Source: Rhizobium favelukesii
GTDB taxonomy: Bacteria > Pseudomonadota > Alphaproteobacteria > Rhizobiales > Rhizobiaceae
Assembly: GCF_000577275.2 (NCBI RefSeq)
Contig: NZ_HG916852.1
Location: forward strand, 2,049,001 to 2,113,000
Direction of reading: 5' to 3'
Length of the DNA stretch: 64,000 nucleotides
Both the position numbers and the translations under genes were made by a program. The notes below the pieces were generated by a model, which searched no databases, was not told the DNA's origin, and saw only the letters and a list, made by a program, of their open reading frames with translations. Below are positions 1 through 9,800 of the stretch, piece after piece; position 1 is the first letter of the stretch, and every line of letters starts with the position of its first letter.

Positions 1-707
1 CATTCTGCCTTGTCATGAGCGACGCCGAAGCTCAGGCGCGTCATGTCGTATTTTCCGAGGATGGGCGTCGGGGCCCAGTAGTAGCCAAGCCAGCCGGCCT
101 TTTTCTGGAATGCGTTTGCGATGGAATCATCGAGGTCCTGCGGGCTGCCGGTTTCGATAAGCTGAAACCCGTCCCTCTCGGCGCCCAGCGCACGGAACAG
201 ATTTGACGTGGAAATCTGGCAACTCCAGCCGACGGGACAACTATAGACCGCGCCCTGCGATGAATTGCCCGGCGCCGGGAACAGTTCGGGATGCTTGAGG
301 GCATCCTCTACGCTGCGGATATCCGGGTTGGCATCGGCGATGAATTTCGGAATCCACCAGCCCTCGACAGCGCCCTCCGAGAGGATTTCAGCCGCCTGGA
401 TCAGCTTGCCTTCCTTGACCGCGCTATCGAGTTCGGTACGTACCGAGTTGATCCAGAACTCGGAAGCGATATCCGGCTCGCCTTTTCCGTTCATCGACAG
501 GAAGGTCGGCATCGTGTCGCCCGGGACGATCCTAACCGAGCAGCCGTAACCCTTCTCGAGAATGAATTTATCGAAGTTGGCGGCAATGCCGGCCGAAGCC
601 CATTTCATTTCAGCGACGGTAACGTTGCCGCATTCGGCAGCCTGCGCAGTCGCGGCGGCTGCACAAACTCCTGCGGCGAGCAGGATTGACGTGCGGAGAA
701 GTCTCAT
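1..707 (-). CDS. Glycine betaine/proline-type ABC transporter substrate-binding protein (5' part, cut by window edge)
   Basis: The minus strand reads open from the ATG at 707 to the window edge, giving about 235 residues. The N-terminus is a clear Sec signal peptide (MRLLRTSILLAAGVCAAAATAQA), and the mature part begins AECGNVTVAEMKWASAGIAA. That opening, the pattern GDTMPTFLSMNGKGEPDIA and later the Trp/Tyr-rich stretch GWLGYYWAPTPILG are typical of the OpuAC/ProX family, which binds quaternary amines in the periplasm for an ABC importer. Cys residues in SCPVGWSC suggest a disulfide. The C-terminus and any permease or ATPase genes lie outside the window, so the ligand cannot be fixed; choline, betaine or proline are the usual ones. 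Confidence 0.8.
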   Translation of the reverse strand, partial: MRLLRTSILLAAGVCAAAATAQAAECGNVTVAEMKWASAGIAANFDKFILEKGYGCSVRIVPGDTMPTFLSMNGKGEPDIASEFWINSVRTELDSAVKEGKLIQAAEILSEGAVEGWWIPKFIADANPDIRSVEDALKHPELFPAPGNSSQGAVYSCPVGWSCQISTSNLFRALGAERDGFQLIETGSPQDLDDSIANAFQKKAGWLGYYWAPTPILGKYDMTRLSFGVAHDKAE

Positions 708-1269
708 CTTGCGTTCCCATTCTTGCTGCCGCGGCTACAACCTAGGCGTTCCCACCTTGCGGAGGTCCTCGTTTATCCGGGCTGTAGCTGTGGCGCTCGT
801 CCTGGCACCTTGGAAAGGCAGCCTACGCGTTCGGCTGCGGAAATCAATTCTCTTCTGTGGTTGAGGCGTGAAGCATAAGCGCCTGATTTGAAATCGTTAA
901 TGCTAGTCTCATCAAAAGGTTACCGCGAGCGTTCGGAGATCGTGCTGGTATGCTTGCCAGCGACGCCACGATCGAGAAGAAAAGTCAGAAAATGCTGAAA
1001 TTCACCTTTGCTTAAGGACTTGCTAACCCTCCGGTAACAATGTGGCGCTATCTGTTGTTGCGTAGCGGGGGACACCGCTGCTTCTCCGGATCAGGTATTG
1101 CGTCCCGGAGAACGTGAGCTTCGCCGTGTATGGGCGAACGCGCCAGCGTATTTCGGCAGGCCGCGCAACCCTCAACGGTTGACGCGGCCTTCGCATTTTC
1201 GACGCCTGCGATTGACCGCAACAGAGACGTCGTTGTAGGCCGAGGCGAGTTCTCCGGAGTTCCGCGACA
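708..1269. other. 562-nt gene-free region with a strong hairpin before cobQ
   Basis: No convincing protein gene is present. The left part should hold the promoter of the divergent substrate-binding protein gene. The right part contains a long imperfect stem at 1158-1190: an 8-bp arm AGGCCGCG pairs with CGCGGCCT, and an inner 4-bp arm AACC pairs with GGTT around a 6-nt loop. A further smaller pairing (CTCCGG with CCGGAG) lies near 1085-1116. No B12-box sequence was found, so this does not look like a second cobalamin riboswitch. It could be a leader, an attenuator or a small RNA. Confidence 0.4.
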
Positions 1270-2724
1270 ATGACCAAGGCCATCATGCTACAGGGTACCG
1301 GCTCCGATGTCGGCAAGACCGTTCTTGTTGCGGGGCTTTGCCGGCTTGCTGCCAATCACGGCCTTGCGGTCCGTCCCTTCAAGCCGCAGAATATGTCGAA
1401 CAATGCCGCGGTCGCTGACGACGGCGGTGAGATCGGCCGGGCGCAATGGCTGCAGTCGCTCGCTGCGCGGGTGCAGTCCTCGGTGCACATGAACCCTGTG
1501 TTGCTCAAGCCGCAAACCGAATACGGCAGCCAGATCATCGTTCAGGGCAAGGTCTGGGGGCAGGCCAAGGGACGGGACTATCAGAAGCTCAAGCCGACAC
1601 TCCTCGATTACGTGATGCAGAGCTTTTCGGAGATTTCGGTCGGAGCGGATCTTGTGATCGTGGAAGGGGCGGGCTCGCCTGCCGAAATCAATCTCAGGGC
1701 CGGTGATATCGCCAATATGGGATTTGCGACGCGTGCCGGCGTGCCGGTGGTGTTGGTCGGCGACATCGATCGTGGCGGCGTGATCGCCTCGCTGGTCGGC
1801 ACGCATACCATCCTCTCCGATGACGACCGGGCAATGATATCCGGCTACATCATCAACAAGTTTCGTGGTGACGTTTCGCTCTTCGATGCCGGAATCGATG
1901 CAGTGCGGCGTTTTACGGGATGGCCATGCCTCGGCGTCGTGCCATGGCTGAAGCACGCTTCGCGGTTGCCCGCCGAAGACTCGGTCGCGCTGGAGAGCCT
2001 GGCACGGGGCGGTTCGGCCGCGCTGAAGATCGCAGTGCCGGTCTTTCCCCGCATCGCGAATTTCGACGATCTGGATCCGCTGGCGGCAGAACCGGATGTC
2101 GAGTTGGTTTTTGTTCGCGCCGGAGAGCGGTTGCCGTCGGATGCCCGGCTGGTGATTCTGCCCGGTTCGAAATCGACGATCGCCGACCTGGCGGATATGC
2201 GCGCGCAGGGTTGGGATGTTGATCTTTTGACCCATGTGAAGCGGGGCGGGCGGGTCATCGGCATCTGCGGCGGCTATCAGATGCTCGGACGCAAGGTGCA
2301 TGATCCCCTGGGCATCGAGGGGGACCCCGCGCAGGTCACCGGCCTCGGGTTGCTGGACGTCGAGACGGAGATGGCGCCGGAAAAGACGGTGCGGAACAGC
2401 GTCGCTATGGCGGTGGAAGACGGCGCACCGCTTGCCGGCTATCAGATCCACCTCGGCATCACCGTAGGAGAGGATTGCGGCCGGCCATTCGCGATCGTCG
2501 ATGGCGAACCGGACGGTGCCGTATCGGCCGACGGTCGGATTGCCGGCACGTATCTGCACGGGCTCTTTGCGAGTGACATCTATCGTACCCGTTTGCTGTG
2601 GAGTTTCGGTCTTTCTGGTGAGACGAACGATTACCGTGCCGGTGTCGAGAAAGCTTTAGACGACGTTGCGGCCGAGCTGGAAGCCTGCCTTGACCGGCGC
2701 TGGCTTGACGAGCTCTTCGGCTAG
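1270..2724 (+). CDS. cobQ: Cobyric acid synthase CobQ
   Basis: The 484-residue protein amidates adenosylcobyrinic acid a,c-diamide at four side chains to give adenosylcobyric acid, using glutamine and ATP. The N-terminal P-loop-like motif MLQGTGSDVGKTVLVAGLCR begins near residue 6. The central part has GDIDRGGVIASLVGT, and the C-terminal type-I glutamine amidotransferase domain carries the nucleophile motif GICGGYQMLG near residue 335. Length matches the family. The start ATG sits just after GCGACA and no better in-frame start lies nearby. It is separated from the other cob genes by a ClC gene, with which it overlaps tail to tail at a CTAG palindrome. Confidence 0.95.
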   Translation: MTKAIMLQGTGSDVGKTVLVAGLCRLAANHGLAVRPFKPQNMSNNAAVADDGGEIGRAQWLQSLAARVQSSVHMNPVLLKPQTEYGSQIIVQGKVWGQAKGRDYQKLKPTLLDYVMQSFSEISVGADLVIVEGAGSPAEINLRAGDIANMGFATRAGVPVVLVGDIDRGGVIASLVGTHTILSDDDRAMISGYIINKFRGDVSLFDAGIDAVRRFTGWPCLGVVPWLKHASRLPAEDSVALESLARGGSAALKIAVPVFPRIANFDDLDPLAAEPDVELVFVRAGERLPSDARLVILPGSKSTIADLADMRAQGWDVDLLTHVKRGGRVIGICGGYQMLGRKVHDPLGIEGDPAQVTGLGLLDVETEMAPEKTVRNSVAMAVEDGAPLAGYQIHLGITVGEDCGRPFAIVDGEPDGAVSADGRIAGTYLHGLFASDIYRTRLLWSFGLSGETNDYRAGVEKALDDVAAELEACLDRRWLDELFG

Positions 2725-4511
2725 ATCTCGCCGGATATTTCGCGGCGACGGCGATCGAGTTCTTCGCTATAGCGGCGCAGCGTGTAAGCCTCGCTCAGCT
2801 GCCCGACAACCTTCCTCTCGATCAGATTGTTGACGACCGCGAGCGCTTCGCTTTCGGTTTTGTCGAAGATGGCGGCTGCCTGCTTGGCGTTCATCTGCGG
2901 CTGCAGGAAATCGTTCTTGTAGCGGATGAATTCGCTGAGATCCTCGCCGGTGTCGTCGGTGTCGGTCAGGTTCGCGTAAATATCCGGGACGAGCACTAGC
3001 CCGCTGTATTTGCCCGTATCGTCCACCAGGACGACGCGCTGCGCCGAGCCAATGGGGAAGCGTTCCTTGAACTCTTCGATCGAAAGGCCGGCCTTGGCGG
3101 TCTTGACGTCGGCGCGCATCAGCCGGCCGACCGTCAGGTTGCGAATCCAGCCGACATCGTGGGCGCTGCGAATGCTCTCGCCGCGCAGATGGAAGCGCCA
3201 TGTTGCGAAGGAGTAGCCGAAGGTGCTGCGCACGACGAGTGAGGAGGTGATGACGGCCGCAAGGACAAGTGCCGTGATCGGAAAGTCGCCCGTGATCTCC
3301 AGCGCCAGGAACGTCATCGTCAGGGGCCCGCCAATAACGGCGACTGCGAGCGAACTCATGCCGACGACCGCGTAGATAACGGGTGTCAGCGTCGCGTGGG
3401 CGAAATAGGGCGCGGAATAGGCAAATAGCTTGCCGAGCAGCGCCCCCATGAACAGCGACGCGAAGAAGAGGCCGCCTCTGAAACCCGAGCCGATCGAGAT
3501 CGCGGAGGCCAAGGCCTTGAGGAGAAGCAGCCCAAGGAGGACCGGAATCGCGAGATCGCGCCCGAGATTGAGGTGCAGCGCTCCGTGTCCCGCTGACAGG
3601 ATCTGCGGCGTGATAAGGGCGAGGAGACCGACGACGATGCCGCCAAGGGCAGGGCGCAGCGGTGTTGCGATGGAACTCCTGCGCGCCAGTTCCTCGATCG
3701 AGGCGACGCCCTGCATGATGAGAATACCGACGCCGGCGCAGACGGCACCGAGCAGCAGCGCCGGGACATAGTCGGCCGGCATGACGGAGCCGAATTCGCC
3801 GACATCGATGAGGAAATCACTGCCGGCCAGCAGCCGCGCAATCTGGGTCGCCACCAGCGCGGACACGACGACTGGTGTCAGCGAGACGATGGTGTATGTG
3901 CCGATGATGAGCTCGAAGGCATAGAACGCGCCGGTCAGTGGCGCATTAAAGGCCGCCGCAATCGCACCGGCCGCGCCGCATCCGACGAGAACGCGCAGGT
4001 CCGATCGGCGAAGCTGCAACTTCAGGCCAAGCTTCGAGGCCAGACCGGCTGCCAACTGCGTGTAGCCGGCTTCCAAACCAACGGAGGCACCGAAGCCGTT
4101 CGAAATGAGGTTCTGAACGGCAACGAGGATGCTGTCGGTCAGCGACAGGCGTCCGCCATGTAATGCGTTCGCCTCGATCGGGTCGACCATCGGCTTCTTA
4201 CGGGTCTTGGCGAGGATGAACAGCAGAAGACCGAGCAGGATGCCGCCGCAAACCGGTGCCGTCAGCAGCAGGAACTTGTCGTCGATCTGGGAGGAGCTCA
4301 GCCTCTCGACGTCGCTGATTCCGAAGATCAGCCTGTGCATTGCGCGGGAAACGAGGCTCATGCCCGTCACCGCCAGGCCGGAGATCACCCCGACGATCGC
4401 GCCGGCGATGACCATCCCCATTTCGCTGCGCCGTAACAGAGCGCGCATCCGCCCGATATCGAGAAGCGTATGAAACGGACCGAAACGGCGGATATTGATT
4501 TTTAGGAGCAT
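2721..4511 (-). CDS. ClC-family chloride channel/transporter with C-terminal CBS region
   Basis: The 596-residue integral membrane protein has about ten hydrophobic segments between residues 35 and 430, followed by a cytosolic tail resembling a CBS pair (MRADVKTAKAGLSIEEFKER, VVLVDDTGKYSGLV). ClC landmarks include GFGASVGLEAGYTQ, which replaces the common GREGP but keeps the Glu, and GSGFRGGLFFASLFMGALLG, which replaces GxFxP. It therefore belongs to a divergent bacterial ClC subgroup that moves chloride or another small anion; transport direction and coupling cannot be read from sequence. The stop codon shares CTAG with the end of cobQ on the other strand. Confidence 0.88.
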   Translation of the reverse strand: MLLKINIRRFGPFHTLLDIGRMRALLRRSEMGMVIAGAIVGVISGLAVTGMSLVSRAMHRLIFGISDVERLSSSQIDDKFLLLTAPVCGGILLGLLLFILAKTRKKPMVDPIEANALHGGRLSLTDSILVAVQNLISNGFGASVGLEAGYTQLAAGLASKLGLKLQLRRSDLRVLVGCGAAGAIAAAFNAPLTGAFYAFELIIGTYTIVSLTPVVVSALVATQIARLLAGSDFLIDVGEFGSVMPADYVPALLLGAVCAGVGILIMQGVASIEELARRSSIATPLRPALGGIVVGLLALITPQILSAGHGALHLNLGRDLAIPVLLGLLLLKALASAISIGSGFRGGLFFASLFMGALLGKLFAYSAPYFAHATLTPVIYAVVGMSSLAVAVIGGPLTMTFLALEITGDFPITALVLAAVITSSLVVRSTFGYSFATWRFHLRGESIRSAHDVGWIRNLTVGRLMRADVKTAKAGLSIEEFKERFPIGSAQRVVLVDDTGKYSGLVLVPDIYANLTDTDDTGEDLSEFIRYKNDFLQPQMNAKQAAAIFDKTESEALAVVNNLIERKVVGQLSEAYTLRRYSEELDRRRREISGEI

Positions 4512-4772
4512 GACAGGAAAACTAGGCAGGTGTAGGCGCGATCAAGTGCAGAAAGGGACGGGCAAATCAGTGGCGCAACCCGCTTGCGATGCAATTGCGG
4601 CAAAAGACCGGCGCCGGCAACAATTATTTGTGACGTAAGCCACTGATAAAAGACGATAAATTTGGTAGAGAAGGTCGTCTTGGTCGCGGTTTCAGGCATG
4701 CAATGTCATATTGCGAGACGACGGCTTACGATTGACTTCGCCAGGGGCCTTGCCTAACGATGACTCCATAAC

Positions 4773-5138
4773 GGATGGTTCCGGACCGGTTGAATCGGTG
4801 CGGATGAAAAGGGAATGTGAAGCGGTGGACCCAATCCGGGCGCCGTCATCATAGCCGACCCCGCGACTGTAGAGCGGTCAGGGTTTTCCGTCCGGCGTTG
4901 GTTCCTCGTGGTTGACAGTCTGCAATAGTGCAGGCGGGCGGCGCGGAAGCGGCGACGGAAAAGTCACTGGCAGTGCGTCATGATCAACCGGGGCTGGACG
5001 CCTCTCAAGTCTACGAATCGTCCGCCTTTTCATGAAATGCAGCCGGGAAGACGAGGAAAATCCGCTGGCACGATCAGGGGCGACCGGTTTCCGGTCTGCC
5101 CCGATCGCGGCCAAAACCCGCGAGCCAGGAGACCTGCC
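4773..5138 (+). promoter_or_regulatory. Cobalamin (AdoCbl) riboswitch upstream of the cobP operon
   Basis: The conserved elements occur in the expected order: GGTTCCGGACCGG at about 4777, the AAAAGGGAAT core at 4807-4816, CCGCGACTGTAGAGCGG at 4861-4877, GTCACTG at 4963-4969, CCGGGAAGAC near 5043, and the B12 box GAGCCAGGAGACCTGCC at 5122-5138. This order defines the cobalamin riboswitch. Here the aptamer is about 365 nt because the peripheral arms between the core pieces are long. Short complementary runs (CGGGCA, GCCC and TGGGCGATGCCCG) at 5146-5179 could form the expression platform. AdoCbl binding would be expected to repress the following cob genes. Confidence 0.9.
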
Positions 5139-5198
5139 AATCGTGCCGGGCAAAAAGCCCATCCCTGGGCGATGCCCGCTGCCAGCACGGAGGTTGTC

Positions 5199-5285
5199 AT
5201 GGCTGAAAGTAAGATTTTAAGGCTGCGTGCAGCCGTTCCGGTTCCGTGCGGAAGGCGTCCGCAGATGGGACAGTATTTTCCATGA
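5199..5285 (+). CDS. 28-residue ORF between the B12 riboswitch and cobP, overlapping cobP by ATGA
   Basis: An ATG at 5199 lies 4 nt after a strong Shine-Dalgarno sequence (ACGGAGGT at 5187-5194). It opens 28 codons ([15 protein letters not shown], then [13 protein letters not shown]), and its TGA overlaps the cobP ATG in the 4-nt motif ATGA. The peptide is basic with one Cys and has no recognised family. The layout implies translational coupling: ribosomes finishing this ORF could restart on cobP, which has only a weak Shine-Dalgarno sequence of its own. If so, riboswitch control of this one initiation site would govern the first enzyme gene. It could be a pure leader rather than a functional peptide. 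Confidence 0.5.
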   Translation: MAESKILRLRAAVPVPCGRRPQMGQYFP

Positions 5286-5806
5286 GCCTGATATCATCTG
5301 ACACGACCTTCGTTCTCGGCGGTGCGCGCTCGGGAAAATCGCGCTTTGCCGAGCAACTGGTCGTTTCGGGCGGCCTGGAGCGCCACTATGTGGCGACCGG
5401 CCGGGCTTGGGATGAGGAAATGCGCTCCCGGATCGACACGCACAAAGCCGACCGCGGCGATCTCTGGCACACCCATGAAGAGCCGCTCGATCTTGTCGGA
5501 TGCCTGCGGGCAATCGATGGCGAAGGACGGGCGATCCTGGTGGATTGCCTGACGCTTTGGGTCACCAATCTGATGATGGAAGAGCGCGACATGGTGGCGG
5601 AGTTCGCCTCGCTTGCCGCCTACGTGCCTGCGGCACGCGCGCGCCTCGTCATCGTTTCCAACGAGGTCGGTCTCGGCATCGTTCCGGAAAACCGCATGGC
5701 GCGGGAGTTCCGGGATCATGCCGGCCGCCTGCATCAAATGATCGCGGCGGAAGCTGCGGACGTGTATTTTATCGCGGCAGGTCTGCCGCTGAAGATGAAG
5801 GGTTGA
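5282..5806 (+). CDS. cobP: Bifunctional adenosylcobinamide kinase / adenosylcobinamide-phosphate guanylyltransferase CobP (CobU)
   Basis: The 174-residue protein phosphorylates adenosylcobinamide and then transfers GMP to give adenosylcobinamide-GDP, preparing it for the lower ligand. The family P-loop [18 protein letters not shown] is at about residue 9, followed by [12 protein letters not shown] with the guanylylated-His region HTHEEP further on. [20 protein letters not shown] is diagnostic. The ATG at 5282 is preferred over an upstream in-frame GTG at 5246, because it gives the family length and overlaps the stop of the preceding small ORF. It is the first enzyme gene behind the riboswitch, with cobW starting 5 nt after its stop. 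Confidence 0.93.
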   Translation: MSLISSDTTFVLGGARSGKSRFAEQLVVSGGLERHYVATGRAWDEEMRSRIDTHKADRGDLWHTHEEPLDLVGCLRAIDGEGRAILVDCLTLWVTNLMMEERDMVAEFASLAAYVPAARARLVIVSNEVGLGIVPENRMAREFRDHAGRLHQMIAAEAADVYFIAAGLPLKMKG

Positions 5807-5811
5807 ATTTC

Positions 5812-6861
5812 ATGAACCAGCAGAAAATCCCGGCGACCGTGATCACCGGCTTTCTCGGCGCCGGCAAGACGACGATGATCCGCAATCTGCTTTCCAACAC
5901 GAACGGCAAGAAAATCGCGCTGATTATCAACGAATTCGGCGATCTCGGCGTCGACGGCGAGGTGCTCAAGGGCTGCGGCGCCGAGAATTGCACCGAAGAT
6001 GACATCATCGAGCTCACCAATGGCTGCATCTGCTGCACGGTTGCCGACGACTTCATTCCGACGATGACCAAGCTTCTGGAGCGCGAACAGCGCCCCGACC
6101 ACATCGTCATCGAAACCTCCGGTCTCGCGCTGCCGCAGCCGCTCGTGGCGGCCTTCAATTGGCCTGACATTCGCACGCAGGTCACCGTCGACGGCGTTAT
6201 CACCGTTGTCGATAGCGCTGCCGTGGCGGCCGGCCGTTTTGCCGACGATCACGGTGCCGTGGAAGCCCGTCGCGTGGAGGATGAATCGCTCGATCATGAA
6301 AGCCCGATCGAAGAACTTTTCGAAGATCAGCTCACCTGCGCCGATCTGATCGTGCTCAACAAGATCGATCTTCTTGACACGGCAGGCCTCGGTCGCGTGC
6401 GCGATGAGGTCGCGTCCCGTATCGCCCGCAAGCCCGTGATGATCGAGGCGCGCAACGGCGAGGTTCCGGCAAGCGTGTTGCTCGGGCTCGGGGTCGGTAC
6501 CGAGGATGACGTGGCCAACCGCAAATCCCACCATGAGCTCGAGCACGAGGATGGTGTACCGCATGACCACGACGAGTTCGATAGCTTCGTCGTGGAACTC
6601 GGCCCTGTTGCCGATCCTGCCACGTTCGTGGATGCGCTGAAGGGCGTCATTGGCGAACATGACGTGCTGCGGCTGAAGGGCTTCGTCGATGTCCCCGGCA
6701 AGCCGATGCGCCTGCAGCTGCAGGCGGTCGGAAGCCGTGTGGACCATTATTTCGATCGCGCCTGGGCGCCCGGCGAAGCACGCGGCACCCGCCTGGTCGT
6801 GATCGGCCTGCACGACATGGACGAGGCGGCAGTTCGCACGGCAATCGAAGCGCTGGCATAA
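5812..6861 (+). CDS. cobW: CobW, COG0523 metal-handling GTPase of the cobalamin operon
   Basis: The 349-residue protein has a Walker A motif [16 protein letters not shown] near residue 11, the metal-binding CxCC of the family in NGCICCTV near residue 72, Walker B-like VIETSGLA, and a standard G4 motif NKIDLLDTAGLG. A His/acid-rich linker (HHELEHEDGVPHDHDEF) lies before the C-terminal CobW_C domain. CobW-type GTPases are thought to deliver a metal, here presumably Co(II), to a client enzyme; cobN for the cobaltochelatase follows directly 9 nt later. Its place under a cobalamin riboswitch supports a cobalt rather than zinc role. Confidence 0.93.
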   Translation: MNQQKIPATVITGFLGAGKTTMIRNLLSNTNGKKIALIINEFGDLGVDGEVLKGCGAENCTEDDIIELTNGCICCTVADDFIPTMTKLLEREQRPDHIVIETSGLALPQPLVAAFNWPDIRTQVTVDGVITVVDSAAVAAGRFADDHGAVEARRVEDESLDHESPIEELFEDQLTCADLIVLNKIDLLDTAGLGRVRDEVASRIARKPVMIEARNGEVPASVLLGLGVGTEDDVANRKSHHELEHEDGVPHDHDEFDSFVVELGPVADPATFVDALKGVIGEHDVLRLKGFVDVPGKPMRLQLQAVGSRVDHYFDRAWAPGEARGTRLVVIGLHDMDEAAVRTAIEALA

Positions 6862-6870
6862 GGCAGACCA

Positions 6871-9800
6871 ATGCATCTGCTCCTGGCACAACAGGGAACG
6901 ATCAGCGACGGCGAGGAGGCGATCGATCTCGGTCAATCTCCCGGCGATGTCCTATTCCTGTCGGCCGCCGATACCGAGCTTGCCGCCATGGCGGCCGCGT
7001 ATGATGGTGCGGCCGCCGGTTTTTCGCTGCGGCTCGCAAGCCTGATGAGCCTGAAACACCCGATGTCGGTCGATGCCTATATCGAGCGGACAGCCCGGCA
7101 CGCGAAGCTGATCGTCGTCAGGGCGCTCGGCGGTGCCAGCTATTTTCACTATGCGCTGGAAGCGCTTCATGCGGCGGCAGCGCGCTATGGCGCGCTCATC
7201 GCCGTACTGCCGGGAGATTCGAAGCCGGACGCGGGTTTGACACCGTTTTCGAATGTGCCGCTCGAAGAGTTAAATGCCCTCTGGGCCTATCTTATCGAAG
7301 GAGGTGACGCCAATTCGCATGCGTTTCTCTCCTATGCCGGCGCGATGCTCTCAGGCGCGGAAAAGCCCGAGGCGGCTTCGCCGCTGATGAAGGCTGGGAT
7401 CTGGTGGCCAGGCAAGGGCGTCGTCGGCGTCGAGGAGTGGAAGTCGGCGTGCGACGAGCGGGTTCGATTCCCGCAGGAGGTGCCGCATTCGCCAGTTGTG
7501 GCAGTCAGCTTCTATCGCGCGCTCGTGCAGAGCGGCGAGACGCGACCGGTCGAAGCGTTGATCGATACGCTGCTGGCCGAACGCATCCGGCCGCTGCCGG
7601 TGTTCGCCTACAGTCTCAAGGACCCCGTCTCGAAGGGCATTCTCGAAAGCGTCTTCGACGCCATCAAACCCGAGGTGGTGATCAACACGACTGGCTTTGC
7701 AGTGTCTGCGCCCGGTGCGGATCGCGAGCCGACCGTGCTTGAGGCCAACGACGCGGTTGTGCTTCAGGCGATCTTTTCGGCGTCGTCGCGGCAGGCATGG
7801 ACCTCCTCCTCGCAGGGGCTCACCGCGCGCGACCTTGGAATGAATGTTGCTCTGCCGGAGGTTGATGGGCGCGTGCTTGCCCGTGCGGTCTCGTTCAAAT
7901 CGGCGGCCCGCTATGACGCGAGGGTCGAGGCCAACATCGTCGGCAGCGAGCCCGATATCGAGCGAATGCGCTATACAGCCCAGCTTGCTGCCAACTGGGC
8001 GAAGCTGCGCACGACATCCGCCGGCGACCGGCGCATTGCGCTCGTGATGGCGAACTATCCGAACCGCGACGGAAGGCTCGGCAATGGCGTCGGGCTGGAT
8101 ACGCCTGCCGGCACGGTCGAGGTGCTGAAGGCAATGCGTGCCGCCGGTTACACAATCGCGGGTGTGCCGGATGATGGCGACTCCCTGATCCGGCGCCTGA
8201 TGGAAGGACCGACAAATTCCGGCACGGATGGGAAGCTTGTAAGTGAAGTGCTTTCATTGAGTCGTTACAATGCCTTCTTCAGAAGTCTTCCCAAAAAGAT
8301 TCAGGACGAAATCAACACGCGCTGGGGTGCGCCTGAGACCGATCGCTATGTGCTGGACGGCGCTTTTGCACTGCCGTTCCTGCGGCTTGGAGAGGTGCTC
8401 GTCGGCATCCAGCCGGCGCGCGGCTACAACATCGATCCGAAGGAAAGCTACCATTCGCCGGACCTCGTGCCGCCGCATGGCTATCTCGCCTTTTACGCTT
8501 TCCTTCGCCACGAGTTCGGCGCTCACGCCGTCATCCACATGGGCAAGCACGGCAATCTCGAGTGGCTGCCAGGCAAGGCATTGGCGCTCTCCGAGGAATG
8601 CTATCCAGAGGCGATCCTCGGGCCTATGCCGCATCTTTATCCGTTTATCGTCAATGATCCCGGCGAGGGAACGCAGGCCAAGCGGCGGACCGGGGCTGTC
8701 ATCATCGACCATCTGACACCGCCGCTGACGCGTGCCGAGAGCTACGGGCCCCTGAAGGATCTGGAGGCACTGGTCGACGAATACTACGAGGCGTCAGGTG
8801 GCGATCCACGCCGCATTCGGCTTCTCAGCAAGCAGATTCTCGATCTTGTCGCAGATATCGGTCTCGACCGCGATGCTGGTATCGACAAGGGCGAGAGCGA
8901 AAACGAGGCGTTGAAGAAGCTCGATTCCTATCTCTGCGATCTCAAGGAAATGCAGATCCGCGATGGTTTGCACGTCTTCGGTGTCTCGCCGCAGGGTCGA
9001 TTGCTGACCGATCTGAGCGTGGCGCTGGCTCGGGTCCCGCGTGGTCTTGGCCACGGTGGCGACCGCAGCCTACAGCGGGCGATTGCTGCCGATGTAGGCT
9101 TGGATTTCGACCCTCTCGACTGCGACATGGCCGGGTCTTGGCCGGGGCCGTTCCCGGATACCCTTGCGGCGGCCATGGATGGTGTCTGGCGCACGAATGG
9201 CGATGCGGTCGAGCGGATCGAACTGCTTGCGGCACGGCTGGTCGCCGGCGAGGTCGCTTGCCCGGAAGATTGGGGGGCTACGCGCGCCGTCCTGGGGATG
9301 ATCGAAACGCGGCTCAAGCCTGCCATCGTTGCATGCGGGGCCGCGGAGATCGAAGGCCTGCTCCGGGGGCTCGACGGTCGTTTCGTGCCGCCCGGGCCGT
9401 CGGGTGCGCCGACGCGAGGACGCCCGGATGTGCTGCCGACCGGGCGGAACTTCTATTCGGTAGACAGCCGCGCGGTTCCGACGCCGGCGGCCTACGAACT
9501 CGGGAAAAAGTCCGCCGAACTGCTGATCCGCCGGTATGTGCAGGATCACGGCGAATGGCCGGTATCCTTCGGCCTGACCGCCTGGGGCACATCGAACATG
9601 CGCACCGGCGGCGATGATATTGCCCAGGCGCTGGCGCTGATCGGCGTGAAGCCGGTATGGGACATGACCTCGCGGCGCGTCACCGGTTATGAAATCATCC
9701 CGCCGGCGCTGCTGCGCCGCCCGCGTGTCGACGTGACGTTGCGCATTTCCGGCTTCTTCAGGGATGCGTTTCCCGAACAGATCGCGCTCTTCGACAAGGC

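Noticed and set aside
1020..1269. Second cobalamin riboswitch in front of cobQ
   Set aside because: No B12 box, no AAAAGGGAAT core and no GCCACTG-like element; only a plain hairpin is seen.
1288..2559. 423-codon open frame antisense to cobQ
   Set aside because: Antisense shadow; Arg/His-rich translation and no start signals.
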